This document shows positions 21,233-32,998 of a stretch of DNA of 64,000 bases, in pieces. The stretch spans positions 1,612,001-1,676,000 of the forward strand of contig CAUWAG010000010.1 of NCBI GenBank assembly GCA_963556695.1, read 5' to 3'. The position numbers and the translations under genes are program-made. The stretch is from Anthostomella pinea (taxonomy: Eukaryota > Ascomycota > Sordariomycetes > Xylariales > Xylariaceae). Positions within the stretch are counted from its first letter, which is position 1. Every line of letters begins with the position of its first letter. The notes under the pieces are model-generated. The model saw only the letters and a program-made list of their open reading frames with translations. It had not been told where the DNA came from and made no database searches.

Positions 21233-21599
21233 CTTGACCAGTTGGACTCAGAACATGCGATGCCGAGGATGGCAAGAGAAGTGCCTGCGAGTGCGAATGT
21301 TCAGACTTGTTGAAATTCTTCTTGACAGAAGCGATATCGCCTATTGGCTCATGCACGATAACACTGTACGGTGAGACTGTGCCCGTGTTCTTGGCGTTCT
21401 GGATGGCCCGTGCTCATATTGAGAGCCAACTGCGGGCATCTAGCAGCGCACAGACCGCCTACTCTGATCTGCCCTAAACGAGCTCTACCGCACTTTTTAC
21501 CCAGCTGCCGCAATTTTCTTTGACGAAATTCCTCGAGGCAACTAACCAGCAGCAACCACGATAACTTCAACGGCAAACCCCTCGGTCAATCACATCACA
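21233..21599. promoter_or_regulatory. Shared divergent promoter, bmt2 and ribosomal protein uL23
   Basis: A 367-bp region between two divergent ATGs. It contains TGCCCTAAAC near 21470, resembling the CCCTAA core found before many fungal ribosomal protein genes. The element is seen; its function is inferred. Confidence 0.45.
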
Positions 21600-22355
21600 A
21601 TGGGTCCCAAGGATGCGAAGAAAGGTATATCATAAGCCTCACCACTTGCATTCTCTCAGAATGACTCCCCGACGAAGAGAAGGGTGCTGCCTCCGCAAGC
21701 GCCTCCCGGGCCGACGCATCGAGCAGTAGCAGATTTTGCGAGTTCTTTACCAAAGGGCGATTGCTGATGCTTTTTTGACACAGGCGGTGCCTCCAAGGCG
21801 CCCAAGGGCCTCAAGCGGGCCAATGCCGCTGCCAAGGCTGCCCTGCGCGGTGTAAGTTCACTCTCAAAATCCTCTTGCCAACGATCCTCGACTCCGGAGA
21901 CTTGTGTGCTGATCTTCGCTGAAGGACAACGGAAACAAGAAGCGCAAGGTCCGCACTTCGACCTCGTTCCACCGCCCCAAGACCCTCCAGCTCTCGCGCG
22001 CCCCCAAGGTCCTGCGGAAGTCGGTTCCTCACGCGCCCCGCCTCGACGCACACAAGATCGTTCAGTTCCCCCTGAACACTGAGAGCGCGATGAAGAAGAT
22101 TGAGGAGAACAACACCCTGTACGTAGCCCGTAGATAGATGGCCAGGTTCCCGGCTAACATCATCTCAGTGTCTTCATCGTCGACGTCAAGTCCAACAAGG
22201 CCCAGATCAAGCAGGCCCTGAAGACCCTTTACGACATCGACACCCAGAAGATCAACACCCTCGTCCGACCCGATGGAACCAAGAAGGCCTACTGCCGTCT
22301 GACCGCCGACGTTGATGCTCTGGACATCGCTGCCACCAAGCTGGCTCTCGTCTAA
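21600..22355 (+). CDS. rpl25: 60S ribosomal protein uL23 (L25/L23a)
   Basis: Cytosolic large-subunit protein that binds 25S rRNA at the exit tunnel and contacts SRP and the nascent-chain complex. Exons: 21600-21624, 21784-21851, 21925-22118 and 22169-22355 (157 residues, the normal length). The N-terminus is basic ([25 protein letters not shown]). The conserved core [14 protein letters not shown] is followed by [47 protein letters not shown] and [13 protein letters not shown]. Three introns near the 5' end and middle are typical of fungal ribosomal protein genes. No box C/D snoRNA signature was found in them. Confidence 0.95.
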
Positions 22356-22831
22356 GGGATTGAAAAATCGATTGGGAATAGATACCTACTTGCGCTGGAT
22401 TCGGCGGCTCGTGTCGAGTGTCATAGACACGCTCCGAGCCGAATGGACATTGCATTGAGAACGGCGTTGCCAAGGACCAGGCCAGGCTTATGAGATCAAT
22501 GGACAAAACGGTGACTTTTCCTATGCAAGCGAACGTCGAATATGTGTGAGCCAGATGTTAATGTTCTTCGTGATTGCGCCCCGGTATTATACATGTATCA
22601 ATAAGATACGTCTATGCCCTTGGCGACCTCTGGTCCAACTCGTGTCATCGTCCGTCGGCGTCTACAGTAATGTACAAGGCCTCAACACATAGGCACTGAA
22701 AATGCCCCCCGCCCCCTCCCCAAAATGTACCCTGGCGGCATGCGACCAGCTTCGGCAACCGAGTTTTATCGAGGGGTAGAGATGATAAAAAGAGTGAACG
22801 ACGCTCAGCTCCAACCCGCTCAGCTTCAAGT
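22356..22831. other. Convergent 3' region, uL23 and tim8
   Basis: 476 bp between facing stop codons, containing both 3' untranslated regions. A C-rich run (CCCCCCGCCCCCTCCCC) lies near 22705. No gene is visible. Confidence 0.6.
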
Positions 22832-23283
22832 TCAACCCTGGCGCATATTCTGCAAGTGGTTCACCGTCAACCGGCTGACATCAAGGAACCGATCCGTGCA
22901 GTTCGCTATGCAGCCCTCCTCGCTCCCGTCCAGCTTGCCGCCGCGGATCGTGCCCGTGACGCACTTCTTGAAGCACATGTCGGTCAGGGAGTGGACGGCT
23001 GCGGGAAGAAACAGTACATATTAGCGTCAAGGAACATCGAAACAGGCAGTCTTGGGTTAAGGGCAACAACCTGCATTGTATAATGCAGGTAGGAGAGTAC
23101 ATCTTGGTTCAGGGGTCGTCGGGATCTGGTTCAAGAAAAAGGGATGTATGGTATGTAAAAAGGGGAGCACATACTCGCCTGCACGCGCGCCTTCTGGTTC
23201 TCGTTGGCAAGGAACGACCGCAGCTCCAGCTTGTCCTTCTCGTTGAGCTTCTCGAGGTCGTGGTCGGCTAGGGACGAGTCCAT
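22832..23283 (-). CDS. tim8: Mitochondrial intermembrane-space chaperone Tim8
   Basis: Small Tim protein of 91 residues. With Tim13 it forms the hexamer that escorts hydrophobic precursors across the intermembrane space. Exons on the minus strand: 23283-23175 and 22998-22832, with a 176-bp intron. The twin CX3C motif is intact (CFKKC at about residues 46-50 and CIANC at about 69-73), and the family run [23 protein letters not shown] is readable across the junction. The C-terminus [15 protein letters not shown] also matches Tim8. It is too short per exon to stand out as an open frame. The intron holds an 8-bp-stem hairpin at 23070-23089. Confidence 0.92.
23070..23089. repeat. Small inverted repeat in the tim8 intron
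   Basis: CCTGCATT and AATGCAGG form a perfect 8-bp stem with a 4-nt loop (GTAT). It could fold in the pre-mRNA; chance is also possible at this size. Confidence 0.5.
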
Positions 23284-23794
23284 CTTGGCGGGCGGGTGTC
23301 TGGCGTTGGTGGTAGGTGACGAATGGGATATTTTGTACAGGAGTTCGACGATGTGTCGATCGGTTAACGGTCGGGCGCTCGGGTCGATGGTGATCGTGAT
23401 GATGTCGATGTTGATTTAGACTTAGTACCTATTATGAAGCAAATTTCCAGGTTCGATGGTGAGAGCTCCTTATCTTATCGCCGCTCCACCGCGCGTGTCT
23501 GACTTGTCCGATTTGAAGCACTTCAACGAACGATGCAGCATGATACATTTATTTGGTCATGATATTCAAGTTGCTGACACTGAGCTATCATATATCTCGG
23601 CGGATTAATGCAGATCTATGTGCCTTTCGTTGTATACCACGCTGTTGACTGCTTCCCACGTTGCTGTCTTCATCAGACGCACACCCTGTCAGAGCTATGT
23701 TGGGCAAGTTGCTGCATTGGTCATCTCAAACATTCAGATGCCAGTGTCGCGAGTGAAATCCTCGAAATGGTACTTTTGTTCTGATCTACATGTG
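23284..23794. other. Intergenic between tim8 start and D2HGDH stop
   Basis: 511 bp containing the tim8 promoter and the 3' region of the next gene, both on the minus strand. Nothing else was seen. Confidence 0.5.
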
Positions 23795-25494
23795 CTATAT
23801 ATATTTATACGGGTTCATGATTCCATTCTGCGTTGATGTCAGTCTCGTGTTCAAGGTTCATGGCAAAGGGGGAGGGAGGTGTGACTTACAGGATCATAGA
23901 GATTCTTGATCTGCTTCATCAAGCCGACCATGGTCTCACTTCGGCTGTAACCGATGTAGTTCTTCTTCGCAATACCCAAGCCGTGTTCAGCGCTGATGCT
24001 GCCGTTTACCTTGCCGGTCCATTCGTAGACGAACGGCTCCAGTACCTCCTCAACTCGCTTGTCGTATCTCCGTACAGCGATGTTGAGGTGCAGGTTCTGG
24101 TCGCCCATGTGGCCGTAGCCGACCACGTCCACGACCGGGAAGTCATCGGTGTCACCTTTCAGACCAGCGTCCTCGATGCGCTTCCTCGTCTCATCAACCA
24201 GTTTGTACAGATCGCCCAGGGGTATCGACAAGTCGTATTTGTACACTCCGCCCCAGTGACCTAGGCATTCCGGGATGCCTTCTCTCTGGGCCCATAATGA
24301 TTTGATTTGTGTCTCGTTCTCCGCCAAAACACCGTCGGCGATGATTTCCTTCGACATGACATCCTCGAGGAAGTTTCCCAGCTTCTCGGCGTCGTGCTCG
24401 GAGTTTGACCCGCTGGTCTCGATCAAACAGTAAAAGGGGTATTCGCCCTCCAGAGGTCGCTTGTTCTGTCGGACTGTGTGCACAAGGTTCTGACTGTACG
24501 AATCCATCAGCTCGAACGCAGAGAGGATCTCTCCGAGCTGGATCTTGGCTTCTCTGAATGCTTGCTGGATCTTCTCAAAGGAGTCGGCCCCGAGGAATGC
24601 GACGTTCATAGCTTTGGATCGCTGAGGGCAGTGTATCGAGACGGCAGTGACCATGCCGATGGTGCCTTCGCCGCCGATGAAGAGTTGCTTGAGGTCGTAT
24701 CCGGTGTTGTTCTTCCGCAGCCGGCTCAGGTCATCGACGATGGTACCATCTGGCAGAACTGCCTCAATGCCCAAGACGTTCCCGTGTAGACTTCCGTATC
24801 GTAAAAGCCGAAGACCACCGGCATTGGCAGCGACGTTTCCGCCTATGTGGCACGAGCCTTTCGCACCCAGGTCCAGAGGGAAGATGTAGCCCTTCTCGGC
24901 CAGGAACTGGTCTGCTACTTCCAGCACAACACCGGCATCAACCACAAGAACACCGCTCACATCGTCGAAGAACCGTATCTGGTTCATCCGGCTTGTGTTG
25001 ATGACGATCTCGTCGAAGACAGGTACGGAGCCACCGACAAGACCAGTGTTGCCACCCTGGGGGACGACCGCCAGCATGTTGTCGTTGCAGTATTTCAAGA
25101 TCTTGCTGACTTCCTCGGTGGACCCGGGCTTCAACACCAGCTTGCAGTGCCCTTGGTACTTTCTCATCCAGTCCATATTGTAAGGCTCCATGTCGTCCCC
25201 GGAGACCTCTGCCGTGACGCCATCGAGAATGGCCGACTCCTTTCCGAGGATTCCCTTGAAGAAAGCGACATGCTCCGCGGTGATATGGGAGAACCGTTCG
25301 TCGCGCTTGATCTCGGGGTAGGTATCGGTCGTGAACTTGGCTCTTCTCAGCGCCGAACCGCGAAAGTGGCGTGCGGCGGTGCTGGATATGCAGCGGGCGG
25401 CGCAAGGGACGGAGTTGGCAGCTGTGGCAGATCTCAACAGACCAGGCGCCGCTGCCCGCCTGATAAGTGGCGTAAGTCTCGATCTGCACGCCAT
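23795..25494 (-). CDS. dld2: D-2-hydroxyglutarate dehydrogenase (Dld2-type), mitochondrial
   Basis: FAD-linked oxidoreductase that oxidises D-2-hydroxyglutarate (and D-lactate in yeast Dld2) in the mitochondrial matrix. Exons: 25494-23890 and 23827-23795 (545 residues). The N-terminal 50 residues are Arg/Ser/Ala-rich without acidic residues, a presequence. The PCMH-type FAD domain carries VVPQGGNTGLVGGSVP, LDLGAKGSCHIGGNVA and FIGGEGTIGMVT. The C-terminal substrate domain carries GYGHMGDQNLHLN and SAEHGLGIAKK. Without the 62-bp intron the protein would end in an unrelated tail; splicing gives NLYDPNGIMNPYKYI, the conserved family C-terminus. D-lactate dehydrogenase activity cannot be excluded from sequence. 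Confidence 0.93.
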
Positions 25495-27581
25495 AATGAG
25501 TGTTTGCCGAAGAGAATGCTCAAGGTTCCAGCGACGAAGGGCTCGGGGGACTTTTTTCTATTCTCTTGGCCCTTCCTGGCTCGAGGCGACATTTGGGCGG
25601 GCATCAAATTCCGACGGCGGAACTATCCGCCAGACTAATGGCGTACTAATTACCTGCCCGGAAGACGTTCCCGCCAGTTGCCAAAGGCCGGGAACACTTA
25701 TTGGCACTGTCCTCTTTTGGGGTGCCCAGATTCTCCCATTGAGCACCCTCATGAGGCTGGCTGGCCACAGATGACGGCTTGGAATAACATCAGTCGTCTT
25801 GCTGCTATGCACCTTGGTTTAATGTACAGTCATCATACAACATCCTGTATCTGTATCAATATCCATGCTCCCACAGTCTTTCTCTCGAAGAGCTGTACAC
25901 CGGACAAAAGCTGGATTCAGTGAGTAAGTCTGGTTCGCGATGGACTCAAACAAGACCTTAATTGTACTTTACAGGTAGCTATCAGATCACCAGAACTGAC
26001 AAACGTCTGCCAACTGGTCAGCACATGGGTTCCTCTGATGGTCCCTCTTGCATTGCACCCCATATACAGCCACGCACCAGTAATATATGCTAGAAAGGTG
26101 CCAACCGTGTTGGCGTGTTGGAACAAGAGGCGTCCTTTCGATCCAAACGGAGGCTTTCCTCGTCAGAACTAAATGACCATGATACTTCATGCAGCCTATT
26201 AACGTGATCGACCCAGGATCATGCATCTCCCTTGCAGCAAGGCGAACAGCCCATTACTTCTGGAGGACGGCCTGCCACTCTGCCACTTCAGTCTCAAGTT
26301 TCTGGCTGCGGGCGAATAGCAACGTCGCACTCAGGGTCCTCCGAGAGAAACGGTTATTACTTGTATGGTCGTGGTCGTGGTCGTGGTCGTGGAGGCTCTG
26401 CCTTCAGAGATAGAAACGACCCTGATGAGAACAGTTTGAACCCATCTCAGGGCGTGGAAGGGGGATCTAAAGCTGATCCCTGTGATCGTCAACATCTGCA
26501 TGGAGGTGAGTAATGCGCACAGCCCCAGACCGGGGCAGATAGACAAACACCAAAGAAAAACCCCGCCCGTGGGATGGCATCCGCCGTGTCGTGATAGCGA
26601 ATGCGGGAGGTCGTCGCGTTTCACGGCCGGTGTTGAAAAGCACCAGATATACCAACCGCGCATGTAAAACAGGACCCTGACCGCTGGGTCTAGACACACA
26701 ATAGGAGAGACGAATAGACTGATGGAAGATACGCTCAGAGGTCATACTGAAGGGGGCTATTTGTAGGCACGGCGTCGCACCGCGTGGGAGTGGCCTTTAC
26801 AGGTTTAAGTTCTCTTGACTTGTCATTCTTGAAGCATTTGATGGTCATCGTACAGTCGTGCCCTGCCCCTGAATATCTGCCGGTCTACTTCGACCCCGCC
26901 ACCGACCCCTCCCCCTGAGCGTTGAGCGGCCGCTCTGGTTGGCTCAACATTGGAGTCTCATTATCGATAGACCACGATGGCGCTACTAGTAGCAGCACGA
27001 TTAGCGAATGGCGGGGGAGGAAATGAAGGAAATAGGGGACTTGGTCATCAGTCTCCACAGCAACGACGGCTAACTGCCCGGCCAGCAGTGGCAGTCGATG
27101 TGCAGAGCATATTGACCGAAGAGTTCCCGCCGTGGTCCGATGCAACATTACCAACAAGTACAATTCCAAGCACACCAACAACTCCTGCTCCTGCTCCTGC
27201 GGCCAGCGACCGGCCATTCCACGAATCTGCGAGTGCATCCGTATCTGCATCAGCCGACCTAGCATCGTCTCCCATCTCCAGGCCGTCGTCCTGGGCCCGT
27301 CTCCGCCTCCGCACCAGACGCCCTCGCCCTCCCACAGCACCTCCAGCTCCCGATCTCGCCATAGCTTTCCACCCACACCGCCGCGGTCACGTCGGACGAC
27401 GAGCAGCCTAGCTAATCGATCCCAGCCCGACGTGCATGCGGCCCGCGTCCAGCGGTCGGCCACACTTTCTGGCTTGCCCCTGACAAAAAAGGACTCGCTG
27501 AGGGAGCCCAAGTCCAAGAAGTTCCAGAGGCGATCCCTCTCGTCCAACGCGTCCTCCGAATCTGCGGTCAACTTGACCAGG
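25495..27581. other. Intergenic and possible 5' leader of alpha-actinin
   Basis: No certain gene. A (GGTCGT)n microsatellite lies at 26365-26392. From ATG 26977, an open frame of about 100 codons with low-complexity Ala/Pro/Thr/Ser composition runs toward alpha-actinin in a different frame. From 27132, a frame contiguous with alpha-actinin is open but has no ATG before 27582. Confidence 0.5.
26365..26392 (+). repeat. GGTCGT hexanucleotide microsatellite
   Basis: Four tandem copies of TGGTCG/GGTCGT are visible, followed by GGAGG. Intergenic. Confidence 0.8.
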
Positions 27582-29865
27582 ATGGATCACAAATGGATTA
27601 ACGTCCAGCAGAAGACGTTCACCAAATGGTCAGTCCTCTCCTGTTCAAGATCCCGAGCATCTGCAGCATCATAGGGGATTAGTGTCAGGGGTAGGTATCG
27701 GTCCAGGTCGCAAGCCTTTGACTTGCTGAATATAGCGATACCTGTTCAGACACAGTGACTACCCTAGACTAGTGTACATTGCTGCTGTTGAGACAGTGTT
27801 TCTCGCTATCGACCACGCGGACTGACTTGGCTGGAATGCTAGGCTTAACACCAAGATTGAGTCGAGAGCATTGGTTGTGAAAGACTTGGTTACCGATCTA
27901 AGTGACGGTGTAAGTCCTGAGCTCCGAGCCAAACATCCTTGCTTTGTGTTAGCTGTGCTAATCTCTTTCATCTGAAGGTTATTCTTATACATTTACTCGA
28001 ATGCCTGTCGAACGAATCGTTAGGACGATATGCTGCGAAACCGAAGCTACGGGTCCAGAAATTCGAAAATGCCAACACGGCTCTCGACTTCGTCAAGTCG
28101 AGAGGAATCCAGATGACCAACATCGGCGCAGAGGATGTGGTCGATGGCAACAGGAAGATCATTCTTGGGTTAATATGGACCCTCATTCTGAGGTTTACCA
28201 TCAGTGATATCAACGAGGAGGGCATGACAGCAAAGGAGGGCCTGCTGTTATGGTGTCAACGGAAGACGGCCTGTTACGATGAAGTGGACGTCCGCGACTT
28301 CAGCGCAAGCTGGAACGACGGCCTCGCCTTCTGTGCGTTACTAGACATCCACCGCCCGGATCTGATCGACTACGATGCGCTAGATAAAAGGGACCACCGG
28401 GGCAACATGCAAATGGCATTCGATATCGCTCATAAGGAGATCGGTATCCCCGCCCTGCTGGACGTGGAAGATGTCTGCGACGTGGCAAAGCCCGACGAGA
28501 GGAGTCTGATGACATATATTGCCTACTGGTTTCATGCGTTCTCGCAGATGGAGAAGGTCGAGAATGCTGGACGGCGTGTGGAGAAGTTTGTTAACAACAT
28601 GCAAGGGGCGTGGGAAATGCAGCACAACTACGAAAGGAGAATGGCTGCACTGTTGCAACAGATGAGGGAGCAGATCGAGCAGTGGCAGCAAGCACAGTTC
28701 GAAGGAACATACGTCGACGCCAAGCAGCAAGCCGCCGAGTTCGCGTCTCACAAGAGGGGCAAGAAGAGAGACTGGGTTGCGGAGAAGAGTGAGCTGGCAA
28801 CACTATTAGGCAACATCAAGACCAAGTTGGGTACATATCGACTCAGAGCCTATGAACCTCCGCCGGAGTTGTCGTTAGACAACATGGACAAGGAGTGGGC
28901 TACCTTGACCAAGGCCGAGGTGATGCGTGGCCAGCTCATCAACGAGACGATCCGAGAGTAAGTCTCAACCGGACGTCTTCCACGACATCATGGCTAACAA
29001 CTGCAAAAGCATCAAGAACGGTCTTCGCAAATCTTTCGCGGATAAAGCCAACGATTTCGCTCTAGCTCTGAACACGATGCAAGTTGCCATCTCCGGTTTG
29101 GAAGGAGAAGTAGAAGACCAACTTCTTCATGTACGGAGAATCAGTGACAATCTACCGCCCTTGGACGCCTATTTGGAGAAGATTGAAGTCGTCGATGCCA
29201 AGTGTCAGGAAGCCAACATCGAAGAAAACGATTTTACGACCTACACCTACGACGAGCTGTCCTATGAGCTCGGGCTCGTCAAATCCTCTGTGCAGAAGAA
29301 GCTCTCCTTCCTGGAGAACCAGCTAGTAGCACGGAACATGACGAATCTCACGCCTATTCAACTTGAGGAGTTCGAGTCCGTTTTCCGCCATTTCGATCGA
29401 GACGACACCAACTCCCTCTCGGAGCTGGAGTTTTCGGCTGCCCTAGCATCTCTAGGGCTGGTGTTTAGTGAAGACGAGATGCATGACTACTTCATGGAGA
29501 CGTCTAATAACTGCGAGCGGGTGACGTTCGAGCAATTCATCCGGTTCATGGTCGATGTGACCGAGGACCAGAACACAGCCGAGCAAGTCTTCCAATCCTT
29601 CCGAGAGGTGGCTGACGGCAAGCCTTACGTGACTGAGATGGACCTACGGCACTCTCTGGTGCCCGACGAGGTCATCGAGAAGCTATGCGAGATCGTCCCG
29701 CAACACCATGGGCCCGATATGTCGGAGGACCGCGGCGTTCCGCAATACGACTACATCAGTTTCATGGACAAGTTGATTGCTGTACCACCAGGTGGCACCG
29801 GCAGCGCGCTGCAGGACATCACGAACGGACAGATTAGCCCGACGAAGTCCAACGGCAATCACTGA
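27582..29865 (+). CDS. Alpha-actinin
   Basis: Actin crosslinker of the contractile ring and septum. Exons: 27582-27628, 27843-27909, 27978-28957 and 29010-29865 (649 residues, near the size of fungal alpha-actinins). Two calponin-homology domains (about residues 1-115 and 130-235) begin with KWINVQQKTFTKWLN; LSDGVILIHLLECLS and GLAFCALLDIHRPDLIDY are also readable. A spectrin-type coiled region spans about 240-480. A canonical EF-hand loop DRDDTNSLSELE lies at 494-505, and a degenerate pair follows. Introns of 214, 68 and 52 bp restore conserved motifs at each joint (KWLNTK, SDGVIL, IRDIKNG). The start ATG 27582 is chosen because it is the only in-frame ATG. A disordered Ser/Pro/Arg-rich frame is open upstream and might be an N-terminal extension. 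Confidence 0.9.
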
Positions 29866-30669
29866 ACCGTCCACCTCCTATCATCACCTAGACATCTTTG
29901 ACCAGAGCACCAAACAGAGTCGCGCCAAATCACCACCCCCTTTTCTTGTGTCCTAGAGACAGAACGAGAAATATGCATCTACAGCAGAGGCTCGAGGGAC
30001 CTGCCATATTACATACCTAATGAGTGAAGGGTCGGCTTTCTCGTCTTGCTGTTCAGGCGACTGACCAGGTCGGGTTAGGTTACGCTGGTCGACATGGTAT
30101 AAGCCAACATCAGCTACGCGGACGGGTACGGAGGAGTCGCCTTTGTTTTCTTCCGCATTACAGAGATTATAGGGTATAGCATTGGTTGGGTGGTTTGTGA
30201 TGGTGTTTTTGTTGGTATTGCATTATGGCCTCCCTTTTGGCGTTGCAAAAAGGCCATAGGTCCACCCAAGAATATACCACTCCCCTGAATTGAAATATGA
30301 AGAACGTTCACATAATCATTGTCCTGTATTCAACGTTGTGCTTCATGATCAGCGATTTGTATGGGGAAAATTATAATGCCGTTGGTTACGTATCAATCGA
30401 GTTCTGTTCAGCTCTTCTCACAGTTCGTTCGGTCAAGCTTGTGCTCCCCTAATGAGCTTCTCTACCTATCATCTATGAAGACATGGTCTCAATGGCTCTG
30501 CCCATCCGGTTACAAAGTTCAGATGCAGCCCGAATCACATTTCCCGTTTTAACTCCCTGCAATGCAAATGCCCAATGCGCCCTTACTACCTACCCCAGAC
30601 ACCTTTTTTCCCACAGACGAACACCGTAGATAAATCTACTGTATGACAATGGCAAAGCAGATATTGCTA
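29866..30669. other. Convergent 3' region, alpha-actinin and VPS9 gene
   Basis: About 800 bp between facing stop codons. Only short open frames are present; no gene was recognised. Confidence 0.6.
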
Positions 30670-32998
30670 CTACTCTTTGAACGCGTCCATATCCTTCAGC
30701 GCGCCAGCCAGCCGTCGGTAGTCCCGCAGTAATTCGAGCACTTCACTAAGTCTCAAATCGGAAGGGTTTTGCAGCTCGATGAACCTCTTTTTAGGGGGGT
30801 CGATCTTCGGCACATCCTTTGGCGGCAGTGCCACAGCAATGTACGGGAATGCCTTAGACAACTTGTCAGTCATGAAACCAAGATACAAAGTTGGAGAGCT
30901 AATTGCCTTACCGTTGCGAGATCACCGCCTGCTGCCGGATTGCCAGTGGCGTCTTTGGTGCCCGTTGACGTTGGGATCGTGGGTGCTCGCCCGAAGCCGC
31001 GCATCATGCTCATGCCGGTGAACCGATTCATGGGGTTGAGAGTGGTGCCTAGGTTGCGCATGGACTCCACAAGAGGCGGGTTTGAAGGTGGTGGTGTCGT
31101 GGTAGATGTCTCTCTAGTCTCTTCGGCAAAAGCCACCTTCTTGGAGCTACTTGCACTCCGCGTACTGTCGGCACTGCGGTCTCGGGGAATCTTCTTGCCC
31201 CCCACGACGGAGAGAATTTTATCGTCTCTCCCAGTCGTAGAGCGGTCCCGGTCCTCTCCATTCCGCGCATAAACAGAACCGTCAGCGGGAAGGTCATCAT
31301 CCGGCGGCGGTGTCCCAATCAATTTCCGCGCATCATCCAGCGTACGCGGTACTATGAGCTCGCGCCCATCGGCTGTGCTGTCCCGTAGTTTACCAAGCAG
31401 GAATTTGTAGCTGTCACCCAGACTGGTACCGATAGTCTTGAACCCCTGATCAGCCGAGTTGAAGAACGAGTCGCTCGCAGTTCCAATGGCTTGGGCTGGG
31501 GTCTGGATAAGATCGCTAAGTCTACGACGCTGAGCGGCTGCTCGTAGACTAGCGCCTGATGGCTGTGGTCTGGTGCCTGGCACATTTTCAGGAGTCGCCA
31601 TTGCTGGGCTCAGTGAGTTCGCAGACAAGCCTGCGGTATAAGCCGGAGGGAAGGTTTGCGTCCTCAGTTCTCCTGGCCGAACTTCAGACTTGGACGGTCC
31701 TGAGGTTGCTTCATCGGCTCTCAAACTTGCTAGGTCTACCGTCTGCAGAAAGGTGATAGCGGCTTCGAGGTTTGTCAGGCAATATGCAGCCTCCCCTTCA
31801 AGCTTCTCCTCCCAGCGGAATCTTTGGATAAAATTCGAGTCGCTAATCACGTTGAGATTCTCGGGAGGCATGGTTATCAAGGTGTAGATCAGCATGGGCA
31901 TGATCTCATCGGCTGAAGAGGACGGGTGAAAGTGTGACAGCGTGTCCACAATGCTCTTGTGGGCAGCCTTGAGATAGTTGAGCTTGCCCAAGGGATACCT
32001 CTTCTCGTGCATAAAGGCAAGATCCTTCCTGGCCTGTTCCAAATATTGTCGGATCCCGTCCTGCTTCTTTGCCAAACCCTCGGGGCCTTCTTCAGCAGGT
32101 TCGCCAAGATCGACTCCCAGATCTGCTGGCCCAATGCCTACGAGGGCTAGTGCAGCGCATTTGGATCTTAGTCTGTCGTCTTGTGCCTCGTCTTGCGTGC
32201 TCCGGTGACGGTATATCCGGTCATAGATGCCCTCACATAGTCGTCTCTCAACTCCTTCCTCTAACAATATTCTCGTTTGTTCGAGGGCCTTTCTTGCCTT
32301 TTTTCTGTCAGCATACTCATCAGCCGTGAGCATCTGTTGTTCCGGGCTCCTCGTTGGCGTTGGCTTTGCCTTGTCCTTGTTTCCAAAAGAGGCGGCAGAG
32401 GCTCTCAGCAGGCTTGCGGCAGAGGCTCTCGAGGAACTGGACGGAGTCGGCGAGTTCTCACGGGTTTGGCGAGACGCGAGACTGGAGATATGGGTCTGAA
32501 TATGTTGTGCGGCGACATGGTAGAAGTCCTGAAACAGCTTGGAGAGCGTCTCGATGTTGGGAGGTGTAGGGTGGACTCTGGCGGAGAGCGAGTCGATGAA
32601 GCTAGATAGTAAAGGGTGTAAGCCAACTGGCACACGGCTAATCGACACCTAAGCTTCACTTACTTGTCTGTCTTGCTCACCAACTCGATAGGAATGGCGT
32701 CCATGTCGACTGAAGCTCGCGGGGCCTCGATATCATCTTCGGGCGGCTCTGACTCGAAGGTGTCGGGCGTCTGGCGCTGTTGCTTCTGCGGTGATGTATG
32801 CTGTTCCACAGTGACTCGTGGAGGTGCGCCATTCTGATACGTGTTCGCTCTCTGGATTCTGTTCGAAGGATCGAGGGTGTCTGACGCTTGTTCACGAGGA
32901 AACGACCTCGAGGTCCTCAGCGAGCCATGCCTAGGCTCCGAGCCTCCGGAACGGTCAGTAGGCGCCATAGATGCACGTGAGATGATACTGGACGCCAT
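30670..32998 (-). CDS. VPS9-domain Rab5-type guanine nucleotide exchange factor
   Basis: Probable activator of Rab5/Vps21 GTPases in endosomal transport. Exons: 32998-32664, 32601-30912 and 30852-30670 (735 residues). A disordered N-terminus (1-112) is followed by a helical bundle and the VPS9 domain at about 240-397. The domain shows PLGKLNYLKAAHKSI, the signature DEIMPMLIYTLITMPPENLN, then the SNFIQRF and Glu-rich segment ending in TNLEAAITFL. The C-terminal half is Ser/Thr/Pro-rich, with a short conserved-looking end (AFPYIAVALPPKDVPKIDPP) supplied only by the third exon. No CUE domain is seen, so it is nearer to Muk1-like than to classical Vps9. Both introns were placed by frame and restore continuity (TDNFIDSLSARVHPTPP). 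Confidence 0.88.
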
